Source: Sulfuriflexus sp032250955
GTDB taxonomy: Bacteria; Pseudomonadota; Gammaproteobacteria; AKS1
Direction: 5' to 3'
NCBI RefSeq assembly: GCF_032250955.1
Contig: NZ_JAVVES010000001.1
Coordinates: 26,800-90,799 of the forward strand
Length of the DNA stretch: 64,000 bases
The notes under the pieces are model-generated. The model worked only from the letters and a program-made list of their open reading frames with translations. It had not been told where the DNA came from and searched no databases. Numbering within the stretch: the stretch's first letter is position 1; each line of letters starts with the position of its first letter. Both the position numbers and the translations under genes were made by a program. Below, in pieces: positions 57,552 to 64,000 of the stretch.

Positions 57552-57677
57552 CTACTTCGACAAAACCTGAATCGACCTCTCAATAATTTTTTCATGGAAT
57601 AGCGCACCCGTTGCTTTAATCAGCGCCTCAGCTTTATCCATTTCAATCGGATCGGTGATGCCGAGTTTGTTTTTCAC
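57552..57677 (-). pseudogene. gene fragment with Fic-like N-terminal sequence
   Basis: A GTG-started frame of 41 codons reads VKNKLGITDPIEMDKAEAL and ends ERSIQVLSK. KNKLGIT(D/N) followed by an acidic helix resembles the start of some Fic-family proteins, but this is a weak similarity by eye. The same frame continues upstream through the 82-bp inverted-repeat element into EVIAKPRQNLDDLQESAEA. It looks like a decayed gene with an element inserted in it. Confidence 0.4.
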
Positions 57678-57683
57678 ATTCTT

Positions 57684-57765
57684 GGGGTCAGGTCTTGCAA
57701 AACAATAACCCCTGCTCTTGTTCCGGGGCAGTGGATTGGATTGCTGGATTGCAAGACCTGACCCC
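57684..57765. repeat. 82-bp element with perfect 17-bp inverted ends
   Basis: Ends GGGGTCAGGTCTTGCAA and TTGCAAGACCTGACCCC are exact inverse copies. The ends share only the first six bases with the 97-bp family, so it is a separate family of short palindromic elements. Such ends are common around REP-associated tyrosine transposases in proteobacteria; no transposase is seen nearby. The rest of the 57401-57876 gap holds only the gene fragment. Confidence 0.85.
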
Positions 57766-57876
57766 GTCGCTTCGGCGGATTCCTGTAAATCATCCAGGTT
57801 TTGACGCGGTTTCGCTATAACCTCGAACCTGCCTCCTGGTTTTTATGTCGGATGAGACAGGCAACGAGTAGTCAAG

Positions 57877-60204
57877 TCAGGGCTGAGGTGCGGGTTGTGC
57901 AAACTCCCGTAACCGTTCGCGGATCACGTCGGCGAACTCCTGCGCCGGCATCGGTTTATTGATATAGAAGCCCTGGTACTGGTCACACGCATGAAGGCGC
58001 AGATAATCGACCTGCTCCTTCGTCTCAACCCCTTCGGCGATCACCGTGAAACCCAGGCTCTTGCCCAGCTCGATGATGGCCCCGGTCAAACACTTGCCTT
58101 CGACGCCGGGGGTGGCGTCCTGAATGAAGGAGCCGTCGATCTTGATGGTGTCGAGCGGAAAACCCTCCAGTTTCGACAGCGAGGAGTAACCGGTGCCGAA
58201 GTTGTCAATCGCGATACGCACGCCCATCTGTTTCAGCTCCTGAAGGATTTGGGTAGTCGCCTTCATGTCGTGCATGATCATCATCTCGGTGATCTCCAGC
58301 TCGAGCAGTTCGGCATCCATCCCGGTCTCCCGCAACGCATTGCGAATATCCAGCACGAGGTTATTGTCGAGAAACTGACGTGCGGTCAGGTTCACCGCCA
58401 TGCTCAGCCTGGGGAGTCCCTCTTTTTGCCACGCGACGTTCTGCCGCAGCGCGGTGTCGAACACCCAGCGCCCGATCGAGACGATGAGTCCGTTTTCTTC
58501 GGCCAGGGGGATGAATTGCATGGGCGCAATCAACCCAAGATCAGGGTGCTGCCAGCGCAGCAGCGCCTCGATGCCGGTGACGCGGCCGCTGCCCACATCG
58601 TGTTTCGACTGGTAGAAGAGACGAAACTCGTTGTTCTGCAGCGCATTGCGCATGCTCGACTCCATGGCGAGGCGCTCCAGCGAATCGCTGTTGAGCTCCT
58701 CGGAGTAAAACTGGAAATTGTTTCTCCCTCTCTCCTTCGCGTAATACATCGCGGTATCGGCGTTCTTCATCAGTGTCTGCTCGTCTTCGCCATCGTGCGG
58801 ATAGAGGGCGATGCCGATACTTATGGTGATGCGAAACTCCTGCCCGGCAAGCGTGAAGGGGCTGCCGATCTCTGTCAGGATCTTGTCGGCGACCGGTTGC
58901 ACCTGGGAGCCATCCCTTATCTCCGGCAACAGGATCACGAACTCATCGCCGCCCATGCGCGCGACGATATCGCTTTCCCGCACCGAATGGAGCAAGCGCC
59001 TGCCCAGCTCCTGCAGCAGTTCATCGCCCGCATCGTGGCCGAGCGAGTCGTTGATCGCCTTGAAGTGGTCAACATCGAGAAACAGCAGCGCCAACTGTTT
59101 GTCATAGCGCCGTGCGTACTGCATCCCCTGGGTAAGGAGCCGGCTGAACAGAGCGCGGTTGGGCAGCTCTGTAAGGTTGTCGTGGTAGGCAAGATATTCG
59201 ACGCGCTGTGCATGGGCGACCCGCAGCTCCATGGCACGCGTGCGCGCACTCTGCAACTGCCAGCTCAGCCTGCCTAGCAGCCCCACCACGGTGACCAGCA
59301 ACAGGCTGGCCAGGGCGGCGCGCCACAGGTAGGTGCGTGCGATCTGCCCGGCGGGAGCAAGCTGCTCCGCTTCGGAGAGGGCGACGACGATCGCCAGCGG
59401 AAACTCATACAGCTTGCGGGTGACGGTATAGCGCCGGGTGCTGTCCCAGGGGCAGAGCATCACCGTTGCAGGTGCATCGTCGGCAAACCCCTTGGGCACC
59501 AGCTCGTTGTAGTCGAGCGTGGTGCCGGCGGTGATCGCCTCGCCGGTACGCCGCGCGCGGAACACACCGTCGGTGCCGACCAGCCCGAGTACGCCGTGTT
59601 CACCCAGCTCCGTCGCCTCATAGACGCTGACGAAATAGCCTGCATGCACCGAAACCGTCACCACCCCGGCAAAGCGCTGCCCGGCATCCGCAATGCGCCG
59701 GCTGAAGGTCAGCCGCCACTCATCTGCATCCTGCTCGCGCCGGGGCGCGCCGATCACCATGTTGTCCTCCTCGCGTGCGCGTTGAAAGAAGTCCAGCGCC
59801 GCCACGTTCTTCCCGGTGGCGGGGTGGGTGCCGGCGATGACATCGCCGCGGGCATCGGTGATGTTGACCGTGAACAGGATCTCGGGGGGTAGCAAGCTTT
59901 TGGTGCGCAGCTCCTCCAGGATCGCCTGCGCGTCCCCGGTGTTCTCCAGGCTATAGCGAACCAGCTTCAGCGTGTTGTCGATCTCGCGCAGGGCGCGCAC
60001 CACCTGCGCTTCGTAGGTGTCGGCCAGGTCCATCACCAGTGCCGCGGCAGTGCGCTCGGCCGCGAGGCGCTCCCTGGCGACGAGATTAATGGAGACTGCC
60101 CAGATTGCTGCAAGCAGCAGGATCGCGATGCCGCTGAACAGAATGGGGGGGTCCAATAGCCGATGTAGCCGATGCAGCCGGCTGCGGCCCTCCTCTGGCG
60201 GCAC
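57877..60204 (-). CDS. membrane sensor with GGDEF and EAL domains
   Basis: Cyclic di-GMP turnover protein, 775 residues. Order: membrane helix (ILFSGIAILLLAAIWAVS), a periplasmic double-CACHE-like sensor of about 270 residues, second helix (ALASLLLVTVVGLLG), GGDEF domain with intact MGGDEFVILLPEI and an RESD inhibitory site five residues before it, then EAL domain (GIEALLRWQHP, EITEMMIMHD, KIDGSFI, VIAEGVET). The EAL loop 6 reads IDNFGTGYSS in place of the usual IDDFGTG, so phosphodiesterase activity is uncertain. I start at the GTG at 60204, which has a GGGAGAAG site; the frame to 60312 overlaps the upstream gene. Confidence 0.9.
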   Translation of the reverse strand: MPPEEGRSRLHRLHRLLDPPILFSGIAILLLAAIWAVSINLVARERLAAERTAAALVMDLADTYEAQVVRALREIDNTLKLVRYSLENTGDAQAILEELRTKSLLPPEILFTVNITDARGDVIAGTHPATGKNVAALDFFQRAREEDNMVIGAPRREQDADEWRLTFSRRIADAGQRFAGVVTVSVHAGYFVSVYEATELGEHGVLGLVGTDGVFRARRTGEAITAGTTLDYNELVPKGFADDAPATVMLCPWDSTRRYTVTRKLYEFPLAIVVALSEAEQLAPAGQIARTYLWRAALASLLLVTVVGLLGRLSWQLQSARTRAMELRVAHAQRVEYLAYHDNLTELPNRALFSRLLTQGMQYARRYDKQLALLFLDVDHFKAINDSLGHDAGDELLQELGRRLLHSVRESDIVARMGGDEFVILLPEIRDGSQVQPVADKILTEIGSPFTLAGQEFRITISIGIALYPHDGEDEQTLMKNADTAMYYAKERGRNNFQFYSEELNSDSLERLAMESSMRNALQNNEFRLFYQSKHDVGSGRVTGIEALLRWQHPDLGLIAPMQFIPLAEENGLIVSIGRWVFDTALRQNVAWQKEGLPRLSMAVNLTARQFLDNNLVLDIRNALRETGMDAELLELEITEMMIMHDMKATTQILQELKQMGVRIAIDNFGTGYSSLSKLEGFPLDTIKIDGSFIQDATPGVEGKCLTGAIIELGKSLGFTVIAEGVETKEQVDYLRLHACDQYQGFYINKPMPAQEFADVIRERLREFAQPAPQP

Positions 60205-60229
60205 CGATTCTTCTCCCTGTCCGGCTATC

Positions 60230-60643
60230 TCATTCAATCGGCACCACCCGCAGCCGTTTGTCCACCAGGTCAGGGGTAACGTAGCCAATGGCTTGGTGGT
60301 TTCCGGACACAAACTCCGCCACCGCCTTGTCGCCGGCGACGATTCGCGGCGGCTGGCCTCGACCGCTGAAGATCAATTTCGACCAGTGCGCCTTGATCTG
60401 TGCCGGCGTACGGCCCAGGTAGAGGCTGTAAAACTCGTGGTGCACGAGTGAATTTTCCCGCTGGTCGACAGGCACCACGCTCTCGCCGTTCGGAAAGGTG
60501 TGCATCCTGCCCAGGTAGATATCCGCGAGTTCCACGCTGGTAAGGCTCTCGACCGGATTCTCGGCCGAGACCACGACCACCACCTCGGCGCAGGCAGTGC
60601 CGGTAATGAGCCACAGCAGGAGCCCCCATGAGATTGCTTTCAT
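60230..60643 (-). CDS. small phosphate-binding-like periplasmic protein
   Basis: 137 residues from the ATG at 60643, which has an AGGAG site. Signal peptide MKAISWGLLLWLITGTACA, then a single-lobe-sized PstS-like (PBP_like_2) domain: LTSVELADIYLGRM, GESVVPVDQRENS, SGRGQPPRIV and HQAIGYVTP. Full PstS proteins are over 300 residues, so this is a short variant that may bind an anion or act as a sensor partner. It sits between the porin and the GGDEF/EAL gene. Confidence 0.85.
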   Translation of the reverse strand: MKAISWGLLLWLITGTACAEVVVVVSAENPVESLTSVELADIYLGRMHTFPNGESVVPVDQRENSLVHHEFYSLYLGRTPAQIKAHWSKLIFSGRGQPPRIVAGDKAVAEFVSGNHQAIGYVTPDLVDKRLRVVPIE

Positions 60644-60665
60644 TTCTCCTGGCACCTGAATCACC

Positions 60666-61913
60666 TCAGAACACGAAGTCGAGTGAGACGCTGAACAGGT
60701 TGACCCGTCCGCCAGGCTCAAAGTCGGGCTGCCTGTTGAGCAAAATGCCCGGTGAACCGTTCTCCAGATCGAGCCGCTCGTACTGCACCTTCAGGGCCAT
60801 GTTTTGCGCGAAGTCCCAGCGCGCGCCCAGCGTCACGCTCTTCTGTTGGGGCACGGATCCCAGGACCCCGTTCAACGCGCCATTGAGGCCGCCGGCCTGG
60901 CCGGCGAGCGAAGACGGCAGCCCTCCCAGTGACAGCCCCGGATCCGAGGTGCTGCTATCTACCCAGGCACGCGCCAGGGTCACATAAGGCGTGACCGCAC
61001 CGTACCGGTAACCGCCGCTGACGTACCAGCCGCGGGCATCGCCGATATAGGTACGGCTGTTCGCGTGGGCCAACTCAGCCATCACGAACCAGTCGCCCGG
61101 GGCGTAGCGCGCGCCGACCGCCATGACCTCATAGCGCTTGTCGCTGACATCGTAGCGGTCGGCAATGGCAACGCCCTCGGGGCCGAACTGCCTGAAGCCA
61201 TCGAACAGAGCGTTGAGATTTTCTTCATCAACCGTCAGGTGAACGCTGCCGTAGCTGGCAAACAGGGTGGCGGCGCCCCACTCCAGGGTATCGGTCAAGG
61301 TCACGACGTCCCGGACCTCGACCGTGCCGCCGCCCGAGAGAGTGGCGTCCTTGCGGCCATACGCGCCCTGCAGGGTATTGGTGAGACCATCGAAGCGGGA
61401 GCGGTAGCTGAAGTCGATGCCGTCGAAGTTGGTGACGGGTACGAGGCGATAGACCTCCTCGGGAGGACGGACCCACGGGGTGGCATACCCTACCTTGCGG
61501 TACTCGGAAACCATGAATGAGGACTGCACCATGCGCCCGGCGCGCACGCTCAGGTCCGGGGTGATGTCGTACCGGAGGTTGGCCCACTCGACGGTCGGGG
61601 TATAGCTGTCGTCGTAACGCTGCTCGGCGATGAGCTGCAGGACCCCGGTGAGCCGGGGGGTAAGGTTGGCGGTGAGCTGCAGGCCGAGCCGGCTATCGAC
61701 CTCGGGACTCCAGGCGCGGGTGTGGCCCGCCCCGTCGGGGGCGAACAGGCTCGTGGCGAAGTCCGCCTGATCCTCGTCGGAATGAACCACGCCCAGCGTG
61801 CCGAAGCCGTCGAACGTGAACCGCGACGCAGCCGTTTCGTCTGCCCCTGCGGCCATCTGATGCACCAGCACCGCGGCCGCCAGCGCCGTTACCCTGGCCA
61901 GCTTTCCCATCAT
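60666..61913 (-). CDS. outer-membrane porin
   Basis: 415 residues from the ATG at 61913, which follows an AGGGTGG ribosome binding site; the frame extends to 62021 without support. Signal peptide (ARVTALAAAVLVHQMAAGA), then a periodic beta-strand pattern with FDGFGTLGVVHSDED near the start, and a C-terminal SVSLDFVF ending in Phe, the signal for barrel assembly. The family is of the general proteobacterial porin type; what it admits is unknown. It is the first gene of a three-gene operon with the binding-protein-like and c-di-GMP genes (22-bp and 25-bp gaps). Confidence 0.85.
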   Translation of the reverse strand: MMGKLARVTALAAAVLVHQMAAGADETAASRFTFDGFGTLGVVHSDEDQADFATSLFAPDGAGHTRAWSPEVDSRLGLQLTANLTPRLTGVLQLIAEQRYDDSYTPTVEWANLRYDITPDLSVRAGRMVQSSFMVSEYRKVGYATPWVRPPEEVYRLVPVTNFDGIDFSYRSRFDGLTNTLQGAYGRKDATLSGGGTVEVRDVVTLTDTLEWGAATLFASYGSVHLTVDEENLNALFDGFRQFGPEGVAIADRYDVSDKRYEVMAVGARYAPGDWFVMAELAHANSRTYIGDARGWYVSGGYRYGAVTPYVTLARAWVDSSTSDPGLSLGGLPSSLAGQAGGLNGALNGVLGSVPQQKSVTLGARWDFAQNMALKVQYERLDLENGSPGILLNRQPDFEPGGRVNLFSVSLDFVF

Positions 61914-62134
61914 CCACCCTTCCGCCATAAGTAATAGGGAGTATTCCCCCCCACCTTTCACTGAAAAACCACCCTGACCACCCCGAAGTAACCCGGCCAT
62001 TTCGCGGCCAGGCGTAGTCAATCTCAGCTGATGCAGTGGCCTAACCGGCGAAATCGAGCGGATTCAGGCCTTGTGATTCGTCCAATCTGAACCGGCGGCG
62101 AGTTATTGTCAAATCTGGTGTCTGACAGATTGAA

Positions 62135-62252
62135 TCAAGCGGCAGCCTGATCGACTTTTGTCACCTCGACGCCCTCTTTGAATTTGATTCCGGTTATCAC
62201 TTTCGCCAGGTAATCGAGGATCTTCTTAATCACCACCGGGTCTTCAGATTTA
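62135..62252 (-). pseudogene. C-terminal tail of an IS91-like transposase
   Basis: A frame ending with TGA at 62135-62137 reads SEDPVVIKKILDYLAKVI, then ends KVDQAAA. DPxVIKKILDHL is the usual end of IS91/IS801-type transposases. No other part is visible, so it is a scrap of a lost insertion. It fills most of the gap between the porin and the next gene. Confidence 0.5.
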
Positions 62253-62258
62253 TTTATT

Positions 62259-62567
62259 TTATGTGGATTCGGCACCGATAATCACCTCATGCATTTCCAG
62301 CTTACCCTCACCGTCAAAGGCCTCTTTTGGCATGGGGTTACTGTGCGCCAGCTTGAAATCGTCACTGCCGACCCAGGCATCAAATGAGGCCTTATCCTGC
62401 CAGGTCGTTAAAACGACGTAAGGGGTATCTTCACTTTCCGGCTTGAGGATTTGCATACGCACAAAGCCGGCCTGCTTGTCTATCTGGCCGGCACGCTGCC
62501 GAAAGCGTTCTTCAAAGGTCTCTTCCCAGCCCGATGCGACCGGGACCCGATTGGCGACGATGAACAT
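62259..62567 (-). CDS. IsdG-like antibiotic biosynthesis monooxygenase-domain protein
   Basis: 102 residues, a single ferredoxin-like ABM domain. N6, W65 and H75 align in order and spacing with the Asn-Trp-His triad of the haem-degrading monooxygenases IsdG/IsdI (VANRV at the start, FDAWVGSDDFKLAHSN in the second half). It may therefore cleave haem with release of iron; other ABM roles are possible. Standing alone, with a transposase scrap downstream and a 222-bp gap upstream. Confidence 0.82.
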   Translation of the reverse strand: MFIVANRVPVASGWEETFEERFRQRAGQIDKQAGFVRMQILKPESEDTPYVVLTTWQDKASFDAWVGSDDFKLAHSNPMPKEAFDGEGKLEMHEVIIGAEST

Positions 62568-62789
62568 GATTATTACTCCACTAATGTCAGTGAGCCATCT
62601 TATCCCTGCTCTGCTGTCGACACCAAACAGGCCGCAGGCTGCAAGAAACCCGGCGCAGAGAGCAGTTATTCCATTCTCTTATTTTTTACTTCTCGGTAGC
62701 AGGCGCTATCGAAATAAGGACTTCATTACGCCCCAGATCAACTAGCCATAAATAGTGGTCTGTCCCTGAGCTATCCCCTTTTATACCTT
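62568..62789. other. 222-bp intergenic region with a repeat-end remnant
   Basis: No gene is supported. GTGGTCTGTCCCTGAGC at 62756-62772 looks like one end of yet another short repeat family of the REP-associated kind; its partner end is not seen. Confidence 0.35.
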
Positions 62790-63917
62790 TTAAGAAGAAC
62801 AGCTCATATGCGACACTCCGCCTAGCTCACTGAACTCAGACGGCTTCAGCCTGTAGTATTTCTCCTCCACCTCTTTCGATTGTTCAGCATAAGGCTGTGT
62901 CATGACGTCCTGCAGTTCTCTAATTAGCGCGTAGTTCCCCGTAGCCGCTTGCTGATAAGCAGGCGCAAGCATCCACTCTCGCAAAATGTATTTTGGGTTG
63001 ACGCGTTTCATCTGTTCACCAATCTCTTCAAGAGAACGTGACGTTTCTGTATTCGCATTAGTAGTGCCGGAAATTAACGATTTCCATTTTGTCAGCCACT
63101 CAGACCAACGCTTGTCCATTTCTTCATTCAAATCACTGTAGAAACTTTTTCTGAGTGGGCCAATGTCAGCCGGTATAGACGAGAGCTCGCGGAAGAATAG
63201 TGTGTAATCAACAGGCGTTTGCAGCATCAGAAATGCAAGTTCTTTGAACAACGCCGCGTCAAGCGCATCCAGACCAAGCTTGGCCGCAAACATCTTTTCT
63301 ACTTCCGCTTGCATCTCTACCGCAAAGCCACTTCGAATCTCTTCGAGCTTTTGCAGAGCGACCTGGTCTGATGCCAGTAACGGCTGCAACGCCGCACAAA
63401 ACATTTCGAAGTTGCGTTCTGCTGCCACGGGTTGGTTGAAAAACGCAAAGTGCTCTCCGCCCCCTGTCCATGGCTGGTAATAAGGATCAAACGCCTCACA
63501 GAATCCGAAGGGACCATAATCAAGCGTGAAGCCACCGGCCGCACAGTTGTCACTGTTGAAATTTCCCTGGCAATAACCAACACGGACCCAGTTCGCTACC
63601 AGCGACGTCAGGCGATTACGAAATTCATGTGCGAGCAACACCACTTTCTCGGCAGTACTGAGTGTGTTGTCTATAACCTCTGCGTACTCACGATCGATCA
63701 GGTGCAACACCATCTTCTCGAGTTCCTCCATCGCATCGGGGTGTTCCTGCTTGCGGGCACGGCGAGCGAAAAGTTCGACCTGACCAACCCGAATGAACGA
63801 CGGTGCGACGCGGGTTGAGATAGCGACCGCTTCCGAGACAAGCATGTCGGGATTGGTTAAGCGTGAGCCCTCCGAGTACCATGGTCGCTGGACCTGCTCC
63901 GTTTTCGAAACGTACAA
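62790..63917 (-). CDS. selO: SelO/YdiU-family protein AMPylator, 3' part
   Basis: SelO pseudokinases transfer AMP to Ser/Thr/Tyr residues of target proteins. This 375-residue frame covers the C-terminal two thirds: AISTRVAPSFIRVGQVELFA, GNFNSDNCAAGGFTLDYGPFGF in two parts (GNFNSDNCA and LDYGPFGFCEAFDP, with metal-binding Asn and Asp), and an MSCSS end in place of the selenocysteine-containing CxxU end of animal SelO. The only start in this frame is a TTG at 63917. Upstream, after an in-frame TGA at 63930-63932, the same frame continues with matching sequence (EIALYHALGALPAPKTT) to the window edge, so the gene is probably interrupted. Confidence 0.85.
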   Translation of the reverse strand: MYVSKTEQVQRPWYSEGSRLTNPDMLVSEAVAISTRVAPSFIRVGQVELFARRARKQEHPDAMEELEKMVLHLIDREYAEVIDNTLSTAEKVVLLAHEFRNRLTSLVANWVRVGYCQGNFNSDNCAAGGFTLDYGPFGFCEAFDPYYQPWTGGGEHFAFFNQPVAAERNFEMFCAALQPLLASDQVALQKLEEIRSGFAVEMQAEVEKMFAAKLGLDALDAALFKELAFLMLQTPVDYTLFFRELSSIPADIGPLRKSFYSDLNEEMDKRWSEWLTKWKSLISGTTNANTETSRSLEEIGEQMKRVNPKYILREWMLAPAYQQAATGNYALIRELQDVMTQPYAEQSKEVEEKYYRLKPSEFSELGGVSHMSCSS

Positions 63918-64000
63918 ACTTAAGCCTCGTCAGAAAAATTCATGGGTAGTTTTCGGGGCAGGTAGCGCTCCAAGCGCGTGATATAAGGCGATTTCAGTCG

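Noticed and set aside
57991..59277. 428-codon plus-strand frame inside the GGDEF/EAL gene
   Set aside because: Antisense shadow of intact GGDEF and EAL motifs.

Overview
The window looks like a chromosomal segment of a gammaproteobacterium, probably a sulfur-oxidiser or halophile-like lineage near Chromatiales. The basis is gene order (rpsB-tsf-pyrH-frr-uppS-cdsA-dxr-rseP-bamA-skp-lpxD-fabZ-lpxA-lpxB-rnhB-dnaE-accA-tilS-pyrG-kdsA, with map-glnD divergent), the lipid A and Bam genes of a Gram-negative envelope, and moderate-to-high GC. The genus is not determinable by eye. No rRNA, tRNA, CRISPR array or prophage was seen.

Layout. (1) 1-22445, minus strand: one nearly gapless run of 20 core genes for translation (rpsB, tsf, frr), nucleotides (pyrH, pyrG), isoprenoids (dxr, uppS), phospholipid (cdsA), outer-membrane assembly (bamA, skp, rseP), lipid A (lpxD, lpxA, lpxB, start of kdsA), fatty acids (fabZ, accA), replication (dnaE, rnhB) and tRNA modification (tilS). 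Many junctions overlap by 1-4 bases. (2) 22446-26551: divergent regulatory region, map, glnD and a small unknown gene. (3) 26552-32669: a decayed array of 97-bp inverted-repeat elements, a Fur box, a di-haem peroxidase-like gene, and a 1283-residue FAD/Fe-S/CCG oxidoreductase. (4) 32743-38489: vitamin B12 uptake: btuC, btuD, a cobalamin riboswitch, btuB, a tonB-like gene, and convergent btuF. (5) 38720-52692: a small cysteine protein, then a minus-strand trehalose/alpha-glucan operon: treS-maltokinase fusion, glgC, treZ, a malQ-treY fusion, and a second malQ-type gene. (6) 53056-55951: glycine-zipper lipoprotein, CaCA exchanger homologue, corA. (7) 56096-57765: an AbiE-type toxin-antitoxin pair whose toxin gene is cut by a 97-bp element, a perfect palindromic operator upstream, and a gene scrap holding a second, 82-bp element. 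(8) 57877-61913: a high-GC operon of porin, small phosphate-binding-like protein, and a membrane CACHE-like/GGDEF/EAL protein. (9) 62135-64000: an IS91-like transposase tail, an IsdG-like monooxygenase, and a selO-family gene with an in-frame stop near the window edge.

How parts work together. TreY and TreZ convert linear alpha-glucan to trehalose; TreS interconverts maltose and trehalose and the fused kinase makes maltose 1-phosphate; GlgC makes ADP-glucose; the two GH77 activities could trim and rebuild maltodextrins. BtuB, TonB-like, BtuF and BtuCD form a full B12 import route. The least ordinary signals are the histone-H1-like tail on ribosomal protein S2, the MalQ-TreY fusion beside a second GH77 gene, the two palindromic element families that read through in frame into host genes, and the porin/binding-protein/c-di-GMP operon.
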